64,000 bases of DNA from Roseomonas alba (GTDB lineage Bacteria; Pseudomonadota; Alphaproteobacteria; Acetobacterales; Acetobacteraceae): contig NZ_JAHYBZ010000007.1 in assembly GCF_019430885.1 (NCBI RefSeq), positions 186,001-250,000 on the forward strand, given 5' to 3'. This document shows, one piece after another, positions 50,997 to 59,460 of this stretch; the first letter of the stretch is position 1; each line of letters begins with the position of its first letter. The notes under the pieces are model-generated. The model did not search any database. It was not told where the DNA came from and saw only the letters and a program-made list of their open reading frames with translations. Made by a program: the position numbers and the translations under genes.

Positions 50997-51345
50997 GGCT
51001 TCGCCCCTCCGAACCACCGCGCCGCCGGAGTCCCATTGTCGTAGCTTGGCAATGCCAATGGGTGCCTCTGCTGCTTGGAGCACTTGGAAGGCAGTTTTCT
51101 GGTGCCGGGCACGACGCCCGTCCCGCCCCCTCCAAGCGCCTGCCCTGCGCAAGAGCGGGCCTCGGCGCCATTCCGCCGGCGGCGCGCGGCGCCCGGCCGA
51201 GGTTTCCAAAGGCACTTCGGCCTTTGGTGGGGCGTGAAGCACTGCTTCGCGCCCGAGAGGGGCAACGCCCCTCTCGGGCCCACAGCGGAAGCATCGGGGC
51301 CGTCCGGACGGCCCTTCAGCCTTTGGCGAGGTGGCCTGGAGGAGT
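50997..51345. repeat. Palindromic intergenic element, copy D (rearranged)
   Basis: Contains the family parts in altered order: GGCTTCGCCCCTCC near 50998, GGAGCACTTGGAA, CTGGTGCCGGGC, the core in inverted orientation (CTGCGCAAGAGCGGGC), GGTTTCCAAAGG/CCTTTGG (51201-51227), CCCGAGAGGGGC/GCCCCTCTCGGG (51252-51278) and a second CCTTTGGCGAGGTGGCCTGG at 51320-51340. It extends to the likely start of the lipoprotein gene. Confidence 0.7.
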
Positions 51346-51892
51346 CGAGCCGCGCCAATTCCGCAGCGGAACCGGCACAAGCCGCCTTCCCGCCCTGTTC
51401 CTCTGCGCGCTCCTCGCCGCCTGCGCCGCCGATGACGGTGAGGAAGCCGCGGCGCTGATGCGTCACGCCCTAGCCTCCACCCAGGCCAGCCTGGCGATCA
51501 CCGGCGCCCGCCCGGCGCCTGCGCCACCGCCCGCCTCCACGGCCGCCATGCCACCGCCGTCGATCCCCCGCCCCGGCGCACCCCGCCAGCGCGGTTCCGC
51601 GCCGCCCTCCGTCGCCGCTGCCCTGCTCGGGGTGACGGCGGACCAGTTGCAGCGCATGTTGGGCGAGCCCTCCATCCGGCGACCGGAAGGGGCCGCCGAG
51701 ATCTGGTTGTATGAGGCCCCTGCGTGTCGTCTCGATGTCATCCTGCATGCCGAGGGCTCGTCGCTCTTCGTGGGTCATGCCGCCGCCCGCGCGCTGGGCA
51801 GCGGGGAGAGCGTGACCGAATCCGCCTGCCTTTCCGCCATCGCCGCGGCGCCCGCCCCGCCACCCTGGACGACGTCCGACCGACGCCCGTGA
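51323..51892 (+). CDS. Lipoprotein with a BamE/SmpA-like C-terminal segment, start uncertain
   Basis: The frame carries a lipoprotein signal, LPALFLCALLAAC, so the Cys is lipidated and the protein is probably at the outer membrane. A Pro/Ala linker follows, then GVTADQLQRMLGEPSIRR and EIWLYEAPACRLDVILH, which look like the BamE/OmlA fold. No ATG or GTG lies at a suitable place; the TTG at 51323, inside repeat copy D, is the nearest conventional start and has no good ribosome site. The repeat may have replaced the native start. 189 residues on this start. Confidence 0.65.
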   Translation: MARWPGGVEPRQFRSGTGTSRLPALFLCALLAACAADDGEEAAALMRHALASTQASLAITGARPAPAPPPASTAAMPPPSIPRPGAPRQRGSAPPSVAAALLGVTADQLQRMLGEPSIRRPEGAAEIWLYEAPACRLDVILHAEGSSLFVGHAAARALGSGESVTESACLSAIAAAPAPPPWTTSDRRP

Positions 51893-51899
51893 TCACCGC

Positions 51900-52814
51900 A
51901 TGAATGCCTGGCTCGATGCGTTCGTTCCCGCCTTCGCCCTGCTCGCGCTGGGTGCCCTGCTGAAGCGGCGGCTGCTGCGCGACGACACCGTCTGGGCGGG
52001 GATGGAGCGACTGATCTACTGGGTGCTGCTGCCCTCGCTGATCGTCGGCGCGCTGGCGCCACTCGACCTCGCAACGCTGCCGCTCGGGCGGATCGCCGTG
52101 GCGATCTGGGTGTCGCTCGGCGTCGGGACGGTGATCTCGATCCTGCTGGCGCGCGCGATGGGGCATGAGCATGCGGCCATGACCTCGGTGGTGCAGGGCG
52201 GCATCCGCTTCAACAACCTGATGGGCTTCGCCATCGCGGGATCGCTGTTCGGCGCCGAGGGCAATGGCTTCGGCGCGGTAGCGACGGGCATGATCGTGCC
52301 CTTCGTGCAGGTGGTGGTGACGCTGATCTTCGCCTTCGGCACGGATCGCGGGCCGCCCAGGCCGGCGACGGTGATCCGCAACCTGGCGCTGAACCCGCTG
52401 CTGCTGGCGGTGGCGATCGGCTTCGCCATCGCGGCGCTGGGTGGGTTGCCGCCGGGGCTGGCGCCGACGGTGCAGGCGCTGGGGCGGGCCTCGGTCGCGA
52501 TCGGGTTGCTGTGCGTGGGGGCAGCGCTGTCGCTCGAGAGCTTCACCGACCGCGTCGGCACCCAGGCGGTGACCGGCTTCATCAAGCTGATCATCATGCC
52601 GGCGCTGACCTGGGGGCTGTGCCTGATCCTTGGCGTACCGCCGCTGCTGACGGCGGTGGCGGTGATCTTCATGGCGCTGCCGACGGCCGCGACATCCTAT
52701 GTGATGGCCCGCGCGCTGGGCGGCGACGCGCCGCTGATGGCGGCGATCACCACGACCGAGCACATCGCCGCGGTGGTCACCCTGCCGACATGGGTCCTGC
52801 TGGTCGCGCCATGA
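51900..52814 (+). CDS. AEC family transporter (auxin-efflux-carrier type)
   Basis: 304 residues with ten hydrophobic segments, in two five-helix halves. FVPAFALLALGALLKRRLL begins the first, IRFNNLMGFAIAGSLFG is the conserved Asn-containing crossover, and IGLLCVGAALSLE and ALPTAATSYVMARALGGD are in the second half. Bacterial AEC carriers move malate, malonate and other organic acids. Starts 7 bp after the lipoprotein and overlaps the convergent acyltransferase by 38 bp. Confidence 0.9.
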   Translation: MNAWLDAFVPAFALLALGALLKRRLLRDDTVWAGMERLIYWVLLPSLIVGALAPLDLATLPLGRIAVAIWVSLGVGTVISILLARAMGHEHAAMTSVVQGGIRFNNLMGFAIAGSLFGAEGNGFGAVATGMIVPFVQVVVTLIFAFGTDRGPPRPATVIRNLALNPLLLAVAIGFAIAALGGLPPGLAPTVQALGRASVAIGLLCVGAALSLESFTDRVGTQAVTGFIKLIIMPALTWGLCLILGVPPLLTAVAVIFMALPTAATSYVMARALGGDAPLMAAITTTEHIAAVVTLPTWVLLVAP

Positions 52815-53511
52815 GGGCGCGCACGGCGTCCTCGCAGCGTCGCGCCGTTGCCTCCCAGCCGGCGCGCGAGGCGGGCTGATCGGCGAAGGTCAGCGGAGCA
52901 CCGATGGACAGGCGCAGACGGCCGGGTCTCGGCCAGCGCCGATGCGCCGGCCAGGCGGCGTGGCAGCCTTCGAGATGGCAGGGCACCACCGGCACGCTGG
53001 TGCCCGCCACCAGCACGCCGATGCCGGGCTGGAACGCCGTCATGACGCCATCCCGCGCGCGGGTGCCTTCCGGAAACAGGATGTAGACGAGCCGGTCCTC
53101 GACCAGGCGTTCACGCAGCGTCGCCAGTTCGCCCGACCGCGTGCGCTTCCGCCAGACCGGCAGGGCATTCACCGCATAGGCCGCGAAGACCGAGGACAGC
53201 GTCGAGCTGAAGAAGGTGTCCCCCGCCGCGAGCGCATGCGCGCGCCGCGCCGCTTCCCCGCGCAGCACCCCGGACAGCGTCAGCGCGTCGAGATGGCTGC
53301 AATGGTTGGCGATCAGCACGAAGGGCGGTTCGGGCAGGTTCTCCCGCCCCGTCACCTCCAGCCGATGGAATGCCGCGAGGTAGCCGCGCAGCCCCGCCCG
53401 CCAGAGACGGCCCAGGACGAGGCTGCCGAGGCCGCGCTCGCGCGACAGGCTGCGCAGCCGGTCTTCCGGCTTCAGCCCATGGTCGCGCGCGGGGCGGAGG
53501 TGGAATTCCAT
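52777..53511 (-). CDS. plsC: Lysophospholipid acyltransferase (PlsC-like)
   Basis: 244 residues. The acyltransferase motif I is IANHCSHLDALTL (H-x4-D), motif III FPEGTRARDGVM, motif IV VPVVPCHLEG. It transfers an acyl chain to 1-acyl-glycerol-3-phosphate or a similar lysolipid at the inner membrane. Last gene of the operon CDP-alcohol transferase, CdsA, PlsC; its ATG overlaps the CdsA stop by 1 bp (TGATG), so it is coupled. Confidence 0.88.
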   Translation of the reverse strand: MEFHLRPARDHGLKPEDRLRSLSRERGLGSLVLGRLWRAGLRGYLAAFHRLEVTGRENLPEPPFVLIANHCSHLDALTLSGVLRGEAARRAHALAAGDTFFSSTLSSVFAAYAVNALPVWRKRTRSGELATLRERLVEDRLVYILFPEGTRARDGVMTAFQPGIGVLVAGTSVPVVPCHLEGCHAAWPAHRRWPRPGRLRLSIGAPLTFADQPASRAGWEATARRCEDAVRALMARPAGPMSAG

Positions 53512-54488
53512 CAGCCCCCCGTGATCAGCCGCGTCGGCTGGTTCAGCCCGAAGCCGACGAAATAGCCGATGAAGTGGAAGGCGGCCGGCGCGACCAGCAG
53601 GAGGGAATTGAACCGGTCCAGCACGCCCCCATGGCCGGGCAGGATCGTGCCCATGTCCTTGATGCCGATGTCGCGCTTGATCGAGGACAGCATCAGGTCG
53701 CCCGCCTGCGCGCCGATCGCGACGATGGCCCCGAAGACCAGCAGCCAATGCGCCTGCGCCATCGGCGTGCCGCCGAAGATCAGCGAGGACAGCCCCGCCA
53801 CCAGCAGCGTGGTGACGCAGAAGGCGCCGACCGCACCCGAGATCGACTTGTTCGGGCTCGTCGCCGGCACGAGCTTCGGCCCGCCGATCAGCTTGCCGAA
53901 GGCGAAGGCCGCGACGTCGGACAGCGCGACCGTGGTCAGCAGCATCAGCAGGATGGGCCGGTAGTTCGGGTCATTCGCCATGTAGGACAGATGCGCGAGC
54001 CCCGCCCCGAACAGCATATAGGCGAAGATGCCGAGCGCGGTGCGCTGCACATACCCCGCCGGCCGGTCCTGCGGGATGGTGCCGATGACGATGACGCCGA
54101 CGGTCAGCGGCCAGAGCGCCACGAAGAACCCGTACCAGTGATCCAGCGCCGCGAAATTCGCGAAGAGGATGCCGAGCACGACGATGCCCGTGATCAGCGG
54201 CTCCCGGAACAGGCCGGTGGCACGGTCGAATTCGCGCAGGCAGGCCAGGCCGAGCAGCGTCACCGCGCCGATCACCCATTCGCGCCCCAGCAGCACCGGC
54301 CCCATCATCATCGGCAACAGCAGGCACCAGGATCCGGTGCGCAGCCAGAGCTCCCGGCGCAGTTCCGGCGTGCCGCGGCCGGTGACGGTCATGACGCCGA
54401 TCACCGCGACGGCGATGGCAATCACCCCCGCCGCCGCCGCGACGATGGCGACGGTGACCGGATGGTCGAAGGTCCCGAGCCGGGTCAT
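53511..54488 (-). CDS. cdsA: Phosphatidate cytidylyltransferase
   Basis: 325 residues with about eight membrane helices. The family signature near the C-terminus is SSIKRDIGIKDMGTILPGHGGVLDRFNS. SDVAAFAFGKLIGGPKL and SPNKSISGAVGAF are the other conserved blocks. It makes CDP-diacylglycerol from phosphatidate and CTP. It overlaps the upstream CDP-alcohol transferase by 4 bp. This copy sits in a three-gene phospholipid cluster rather than beside uppS and dxr, so it may be a second, dedicated CdsA. Confidence 0.92.
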   Translation of the reverse strand: MTRLGTFDHPVTVAIVAAAAGVIAIAVAVIGVMTVTGRGTPELRRELWLRTGSWCLLLPMMMGPVLLGREWVIGAVTLLGLACLREFDRATGLFREPLITGIVVLGILFANFAALDHWYGFFVALWPLTVGVIVIGTIPQDRPAGYVQRTALGIFAYMLFGAGLAHLSYMANDPNYRPILLMLLTTVALSDVAAFAFGKLIGGPKLVPATSPNKSISGAVGAFCVTTLLVAGLSSLIFGGTPMAQAHWLLVFGAIVAIGAQAGDLMLSSIKRDIGIKDMGTILPGHGGVLDRFNSLLLVAPAAFHFIGYFVGFGLNQPTRLITGG

Positions 54489-55123
54489 GCGCGGGCCCTC
54501 AGCGCCGCCGCGGCCCGCGACAGACGCAGCCAGGCGGTCAGCAGCGACCCCAGCGTGATGACGGCCAGCACCGCGCGCACGGCCCAGACCCCGCCGGCCT
54601 CGCCGGGGATCACGGCGCACCAGACGGCAAGCCCGGTCGCCAGCGCCATGCGATGCTGCTTGGCCATGGGCCCGCCGAAATCGGAGGGCGCGCCCGCCGC
54701 CCGCGCCGTGGTGCGGATATAGGCGGTGAGCATGGCCATCAGCGCCGCCGCCAGCCCCAGCCACATCCAGCCTGCCGCGACGCCCAGGCCGACCAGCACG
54801 AAGGTATCGGAGACGCGGTCCGGCACCTCGTTGAACAATTCCCCGACCGGCGAGGCGACGCCCCGCCCGATCGCGACCATCCCATCCAGCAGGTTGGCCA
54901 TCAGCCGCGCCTGCACCAGCAGCGCGCCAAGCAGCCACAACAGCCAGGCTCCGCCGGGCCAGCACGGCACGGCGGCGAAGGCCACCCCCGCCGCCATGCC
55001 GGCCACCATGCCCGCGATGGATATGCCGTTGGGCGAGGCCCCCCGCGCCACCAGCGCCGCCGCGATGCGCTGCGTCGCCCCCAGATTGCGGGCCGCGATG
55101 GGCCGCCGGTCCGATTCGTCCAC
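54485..55123 (-). CDS. CDP-alcohol phosphatidyltransferase family protein with variant active site
   Basis: 212 residues, about six membrane helices. The family motif D-x2-DG-x2-AR-x8-G-x3-D-x3-D is recognisable in register: Asn77, Asp80-Gly81, Ala84-Ile85, Gly94, Asn98, Asp102. So two of the four Asp residues are Asn and the Arg is Ile. The family normally joins CDP-lipid to an alcohol using metal bound by these Asp residues. Either the alcohol and metal use differ or activity is lost. First gene of the cluster with cdsA and plsC; it diverges from mutL. Confidence 0.82.
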   Translation of the reverse strand: MDESDRRPIAARNLGATQRIAAALVARGASPNGISIAGMVAGMAAGVAFAAVPCWPGGAWLLWLLGALLVQARLMANLLDGMVAIGRGVASPVGELFNEVPDRVSDTFVLVGLGVAAGWMWLGLAAALMAMLTAYIRTTARAAGAPSDFGGPMAKQHRMALATGLAVWCAVIPGEAGGVWAVRAVLAVITLGSLLTAWLRLSRAAAALRARA

Positions 55124-55215
55124 CCTGATCCCCGGTACTTCCTCGACCGCGCAGCATGACGCGCCGACGCAACCGGCGGAAGGAAGGCCTTCGCAGGGCG
55201 TGTTATGGTCCTCAC

Positions 55216-57009
55216 ATGTCCGCCGCCGCGGCCGAGTCGCCCCCCCGCCCCCTGATCCGTCGCCTGCCCGAGACCACGGCCAACCGAATCGCGGCCGGCG
55301 AGGTGGTCGAGCGCCCGGCCGCCGCGGTGAAGGAAATCGTGGAGAATGCGCTGGACGCCGGCGCGTCGCGCATCGCCGTCGTGCTGGAAGGCGGCGGCAT
55401 GGACCGCATCCTGGTCGAGGATGACGGCTGCGGCATGTCCGGCGATGACCTCGCCCTGGCCGTCGAGCGCCACGCCACCTCCAAGCTGCCCGAGGAAGCG
55501 ACGCTGTTCCGCATCGCGACGCTGGGCTTCCGGGGGGAGGCGCTGCCCTCCATCGGCGCGGTGGCGCGGCTGTCCATCACCTCCCGCCCGCCCGGCGGGC
55601 CGGCGCATCGCATCGCGGTGGAAGGCGGGCATGTGGCCGCCGTCGCCCCGGCCTCCGGCGCGCCGGGCACGCGGGTCGAGGTGCGCGACCTGTTCTTCGC
55701 CACCCCTGCCCGCCGCAAGTTCCTCCGTCACCCCCGCACCGAGGCCGACCACGCCATCGACGCCGTGCGCCGCCTCGCCCTCGCCTGGCCCGCCGTCGCT
55801 TTCCGTGTCGAGAGCGACGGGCGGGAGGTGCTGAATCTCCCCGCCACCGATTGGGAAGGCCGCATCCGCCAGGTGCTCGGGCCGGGCTTCGCCGCAGCCG
55901 CCGTGCCGGTCGAAGCGGTCGGCGCAACGCTCGACCTGCGCGGCCTCGCCGCCCTGCCCTCCTACACGCGCCCGACCACCCTGGCGCAGCATCTGGTGGT
56001 CAATCGGCGCCCGGTGCGCGACCCGCTGCTGCGCGTCGCGCTGCGCGTCGCCTATCGCGACGTGATCGAGGTCGGCCGCCACCCGGCCGCGGCGCTCTTC
56101 CTCGACATCCCGCCCGAGACCGTGGACGTCAACGTCCACCCGATGAAGACGGAACTCCGCTTCCGGGACGGGGATGCGATCCGCGGCACGGTGATCAACG
56201 CCCTGCGCCGGGCGATCGCCGTGGGCGCGGGCACGGCGGTGGCCATGCCCGCCTTCACCCCAGCAGCACCGCCACCACCGGAACCCGCCATGCCCGGTTT
56301 CGCGGAGGCGGCGGTCGCCTTCGCGCCGCCGCCGCTGTCGATCCCGGCCCCGGTGCAACGCAGCCTCGGCCTCGCGCCGCGCAGCGCGCCGCGGCCCTTC
56401 CCGGTGGTGGAACGCGCGCCGGAGGACCACCCGCTCGGCCGCGCCGTGGCGCAGATCCTCGACACCTACATCGTCGCCGAGGCCGCCGATGGCGCGCTTG
56501 TGCTGGTCGATCAGCACGCCGCCCATGAACGGCTGACGCATGAGGCGCTGAGCGCGCAGCTCGTCGAGGGCGGCGTGCGGTCGCAACCGCTGCTGATGCC
56601 CGCGGTGGTGGACCTCCCGCCCGCCGATGCGGAGCGGCTGGTCGCCCACGCCGATGACCTCGCGCGGCTGGGGCTGGAACTCGAAGGCTTCGGCGGCGGC
56701 GCGGTGCTGGTGCGGGCGCTGCCGGCGCTGCTCGGCAATCCGGACCCGGCACCTCTGCTGCGCGACCTGACCGAGGAACTCGCCGAACTCGGCGAGGCCG
56801 CATCCCTGCAGAAACGGCTGGACGCCGCGGTCGCGCGGCTCGCCTGCCATGGCAGTGTGCGCGCGGGCCGGCGGCTCAATCCGGCCGAGATGGATGCGCT
56901 GTTGCGCCAGATGGAGGCGACGCCGCGCGCGGCGACCTGCAGCCATGGGCGGCCGACGGTGCTGCGGCTTGACGGCGCTGCGCTCGAACGGATGTTCGGC
57001 CGGCGCTGA
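55216..57009 (+). CDS. mutL: DNA mismatch repair protein MutL
   Basis: 597 residues from the ATG at 55216. GHKL ATPase: IRRLPETTANRIAAGEVVERP, VENALDAGASRI, EDDGCGM, TLGFRGEALPSIG. The C-terminal domain has the endonuclease motif DQHAAHERLTHEAL (DQHA-x2-E-x4-E) plus ACHGSVRAGR and CSHGRPTVL. This MutL should therefore nick DNA itself, as expected in a lineage without MutH. A Pro-rich linker lies at about 355-395. It diverges from the phospholipid cluster. Confidence 0.96.
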   Translation: MSAAAAESPPRPLIRRLPETTANRIAAGEVVERPAAAVKEIVENALDAGASRIAVVLEGGGMDRILVEDDGCGMSGDDLALAVERHATSKLPEEATLFRIATLGFRGEALPSIGAVARLSITSRPPGGPAHRIAVEGGHVAAVAPASGAPGTRVEVRDLFFATPARRKFLRHPRTEADHAIDAVRRLALAWPAVAFRVESDGREVLNLPATDWEGRIRQVLGPGFAAAAVPVEAVGATLDLRGLAALPSYTRPTTLAQHLVVNRRPVRDPLLRVALRVAYRDVIEVGRHPAAALFLDIPPETVDVNVHPMKTELRFRDGDAIRGTVINALRRAIAVGAGTAVAMPAFTPAAPPPPEPAMPGFAEAAVAFAPPPLSIPAPVQRSLGLAPRSAPRPFPVVERAPEDHPLGRAVAQILDTYIVAEAADGALVLVDQHAAHERLTHEALSAQLVEGGVRSQPLLMPAVVDLPPADAERLVAHADDLARLGLELEGFGGGAVLVRALPALLGNPDPAPLLRDLTEELAELGEAASLQKRLDAAVARLACHGSVRAGRRLNPAEMDALLRQMEATPRAATCSHGRPTVLRLDGAALERMFGRR

Positions 57010-57206
57010 TGTGTGCCTCAGGCGCCGGCGCCCGCATCCGCGGGCTTGGCTTGCGCGCCCCGCACTGATGCAGCGGGCGCGGCTGATGGTCTGGGCGCGG
57101 TCGCGCCGTGCGCTCCCGGCCCGATGCGAGGCAACGGGCCGCCTGGTCTGGAGATGAAGGACGCCGGGTAGCGGTGCCGACCGGCGCCGCTCATTGGGGA
57201 TGCGCG
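57010..57206. other. Gap between convergent mutL and rsmD
   Basis: About 200 bp with no protein-like ORF. Short GC palindromes (GGCGCCGGCGCC near 57021, CCCGC/GCGGG) are present but no convincing terminator, and none of the repeat-family motifs. Confidence 0.5.
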
Positions 57207-57776
57207 CTACTCCGCCGCGCCGCCCGGCGCGCGCAGCATATGCAGCGCCGCCACGCCATGGCTGCGCAGGGCGAGTTCGCGATAGCCCGGCAGCGCGAGC
57301 GTCTCGCCCTCCCCCATCTCGGCGACGATCAGCGCGCCGGGCGCGATCCAGCCCGCCGCCTCCAGTGCCGCGACGGCCTGCGGCACCAGTTCCTGGCCGT
57401 AGGGCGGATCGAGGAAGACCAGCCCGCACGGCACCCGCGCCCGCGGCGGCTTCGTCACATCGGCGGCGAGGACGGCGCTGCGCGCCTCCTCCTTGCAGGC
57501 GGCGATGTTGGTGCGCAGCGCGGCCAACGCGGCGCGGTCCTTTTCGATGAAGGTCGCGTGGTCGGCGCCGCGCGACAGCGCCTCCAGCCCCAGCGCCCCC
57601 GTGCCGGCGAAGGCATCGAGCACGAGTTGGTCCTGCACCATGGTCCGCCCGCCCCAGGGCGCGTGCCACAGCATGTCGAACAGCGCCTGGCGGACGCGGT
57701 CGGCGGTGGGGCGTGTGGTCTCGCCGTCCGGGGCCTTCAGCACCCGGCCGCGATGGCGCCCGGCAATGACCCTCAC
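57207..57776 (-). CDS. rsmD: 16S rRNA (guanine966-N2)-methyltransferase RsmD
   Basis: 189 residues. The N-terminal RVIAGRHRGRVLKAP and RPTADRVRQALFDML are RsmD-specific. The SAM site is VLDAFAGTGALGLEALSRGA and the catalytic motif is FLDPPYGQE. It methylates G966 of 16S rRNA in the 30S subunit. The start overlaps the stop of the upstream TetR gene by 4 bp, an unusual pairing that makes rsmD translation depend on a regulated transcript. Confidence 0.94.
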   Translation of the reverse strand: MRVIAGRHRGRVLKAPDGETTRPTADRVRQALFDMLWHAPWGGRTMVQDQLVLDAFAGTGALGLEALSRGADHATFIEKDRAALAALRTNIAACKEEARSAVLAADVTKPPRARVPCGLVFLDPPYGQELVPQAVAALEAAGWIAPGALIVAEMGEGETLALPGYRELALRSHGVAALHMLRAPGGAAE

Positions 57777-58369
57777 GGCGTGGCGCCGAGGCCGCGCAAC
57801 AGCAGCGCGGTGATGCGGGCCAGTTCGGCCTCGGCGGTTGCCGCATCGCCGGTGCTGGCGACAAGGTCGGGGTGGTGGAAACGCAGCGTCGCGGTCAGCA
57901 CGCTGCGCGCATCGGCTTCGGGGTCGGTCACCAGCGGCAGCGTGCCATCGGCCTTGCCGGCCGCGAGGATGCCCGCCACCTGCTCGATCATGTGGCCGAG
58001 ATGCGCGGCGACGACCTCGGGGCTTTCGACCGCGACGCGGTGGAAGCCGGCGAACATCTCCGGGTCATCGAGCACCTTGCGGCGCTTGATGCCGGCCAGG
58101 GCGGACAGCCAGGCAGCCAGGCGCGCCGGCGGCGGCCCGCGATCCGCCGCGATGGCCATGAGCGGCGCGGTGACGGCGGCGAGCCAGTCCTCCGCCACCG
58201 CCGCGCGCAGCGCCTGCTTGCTGGGGAAGTGGCGGTAGACATTGCCATGGCTCATGCCGAGCCGCTTGGCGACGTCGAGCACCGTCAGCTTGTCAGGCCC
58301 GTGCCGCCGCAGCAGCGCCGCGGCGGCGTCCAGAATCCTGCTGCGCGTATCCGGAGTGGAACCGTCCAT
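57773..58369 (-). CDS. TetR family transcriptional regulator
   Basis: 198 residues from the ATG at 58369 with a strong ribosome site (AGGAGGGG). The HTH is at residues about 10-55 (TRSRILDAAAALLRRHG, TVLDVAKRLGMSHGNVYRHFPSKQAL). The C-terminal helical domain includes GFHRVAVESPEVVAAHL. It lies 7 bp after the aldo-keto reductase on the same strand, and its likely operator is the palindrome at 59427-59450 ahead of that gene. Confidence 0.92.
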   Translation of the reverse strand: MDGSTPDTRSRILDAAAALLRRHGPDKLTVLDVAKRLGMSHGNVYRHFPSKQALRAAVAEDWLAAVTAPLMAIAADRGPPPARLAAWLSALAGIKRRKVLDDPEMFAGFHRVAVESPEVVAAHLGHMIEQVAGILAAGKADGTLPLVTDPEADARSVLTATLRFHHPDLVASTGDAATAEAELARITALLLRGLGATP

Positions 58370-58376
58370 TCCCCTC

Positions 58377-59375
58377 CTATGCCGCCGGGGCGCGCTCGCT
58401 GTCGAGCCACTGCATCTGCGCCTCGGGATAGCGTGTCCCGGCCACGGCCCCATCCGGCACCGCCGCCTCGAAGGCGGCGAAGGCCTCGGGGCCGAGGTCG
58501 AGGGCGAGCGTGCCGAGCGCCTCGGCCAGGCGTTGCGGCGTGCGGGCGCCGATCAGCGGCAGGATGGTCTCGCCGCGGGACAGCGCCCAGGCGATCGCCG
58601 CCTGCGCTGGCGTCGCCCCGAAACGCTGCGCCGCCTGCGCCAGCGCGTCGGTGAGCGCGGTGTTGCGCGCCAGGTTCTCGCCCTGGAAGCGCGGGGAATG
58701 GGCACGGAAGTCGCGCGCATGCATCGCTCGCCTGCCGCCGATCAGACCGCGGCTCAACACGCCATAGGCGGTAATGGGAATGCCGAGCTCCCAGCACGCG
58801 TCGAGGATGCCGTTATGCTCGATATTGCGCGTCATCAGCCCGAATTCGATCTGCAGCGCGGCGACCGGATGCACGGCATGCGCCCGGCGCAGCGTCGCCG
58901 CACCGACCTCGGACATGCCGAAATTCCGCACCCAGCCTTCCTGGATCAGGTCAGCGATGGTGCCGGCGACCTCCTCGACCGCCACGCCCTCGGGAATGCG
59001 CGCGGGCATGTAGAGATCGACGTGATCGGTGCCGAGCCGCTTCAGCGTCATGGTCAGGAAGTTGCGGATGGCGACGGGCCGCAGGTCATAGCCCGTGAAG
59101 CCGCCTGCCGGATCGCGCAACGCGCCGAACTTCACGGCGACGAAGGCGCGGTCGCGCTTCCCGGCCAGCGCGCGGCCGAGCAGCATCTCATTGTGGCCGG
59201 AGCCGTAGAAATCGCCGGTGTCGAAATAGGTCACGCCGGCTTCGAGCGCGGCGTGGATAGTCGCGATGGACGTGGCCTCATCGGCCGGTCCGTAGAAATC
59301 GCTCATGCCCATGCAGCCGAGGCCGATGGGGAAGTGATCAAGACCGCCGAGGTGGCGAGGGGTCGCGATGGACAT
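58377..59375 (-). CDS. Aldo/keto reductase
   Basis: 332 residues, TIM barrel. GLGCMGMSDFYGPAD near the N-terminus. The catalytic Asp and Tyr are in YFDTGDFYGSGHNE and the Lys in VAVKFGA. The next strand reads VDLYMPARIPEG, so the usual catalytic His is absent, as in the subgroup that has PAR at this place. NADPH binding: GMSEVGAATLRRA and GARTPQRL. It reduces aldehydes or ketones, substrate unknown. First gene of a unit with tetR and rsmD. Confidence 0.9.
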   Translation of the reverse strand: MSIATPRHLGGLDHFPIGLGCMGMSDFYGPADEATSIATIHAALEAGVTYFDTGDFYGSGHNEMLLGRALAGKRDRAFVAVKFGALRDPAGGFTGYDLRPVAIRNFLTMTLKRLGTDHVDLYMPARIPEGVAVEEVAGTIADLIQEGWVRNFGMSEVGAATLRRAHAVHPVAALQIEFGLMTRNIEHNGILDACWELGIPITAYGVLSRGLIGGRRAMHARDFRAHSPRFQGENLARNTALTDALAQAAQRFGATPAQAAIAWALSRGETILPLIGARTPQRLAEALGTLALDLGPEAFAAFEAAVPDGAVAGTRYPEAQMQWLDSERAPAA

Positions 59376-59426
59376 GGGACGAGGCTCTCCGGTCGGGTGA
59401 CCGGAAGATGCTCTCGCTCATCTAAA

Positions 59427-59450
59427 ATGACAATATCTGTTTTATGTCAT
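59427..59450. promoter_or_regulatory. Candidate TetR operator upstream of the aldo/keto reductase
   Basis: ATGACA (59427-59432) and TGTCAT (59445-59450) are exact inverted half-sites around 12 AT-rich bases, 52-75 bp upstream of the reductase start. A related TTGTCA lies just beyond (59457-59462). The AT-rich character stands out locally. Confidence 0.55.
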
Positions 59451-59460
59451 TCGATGATTG

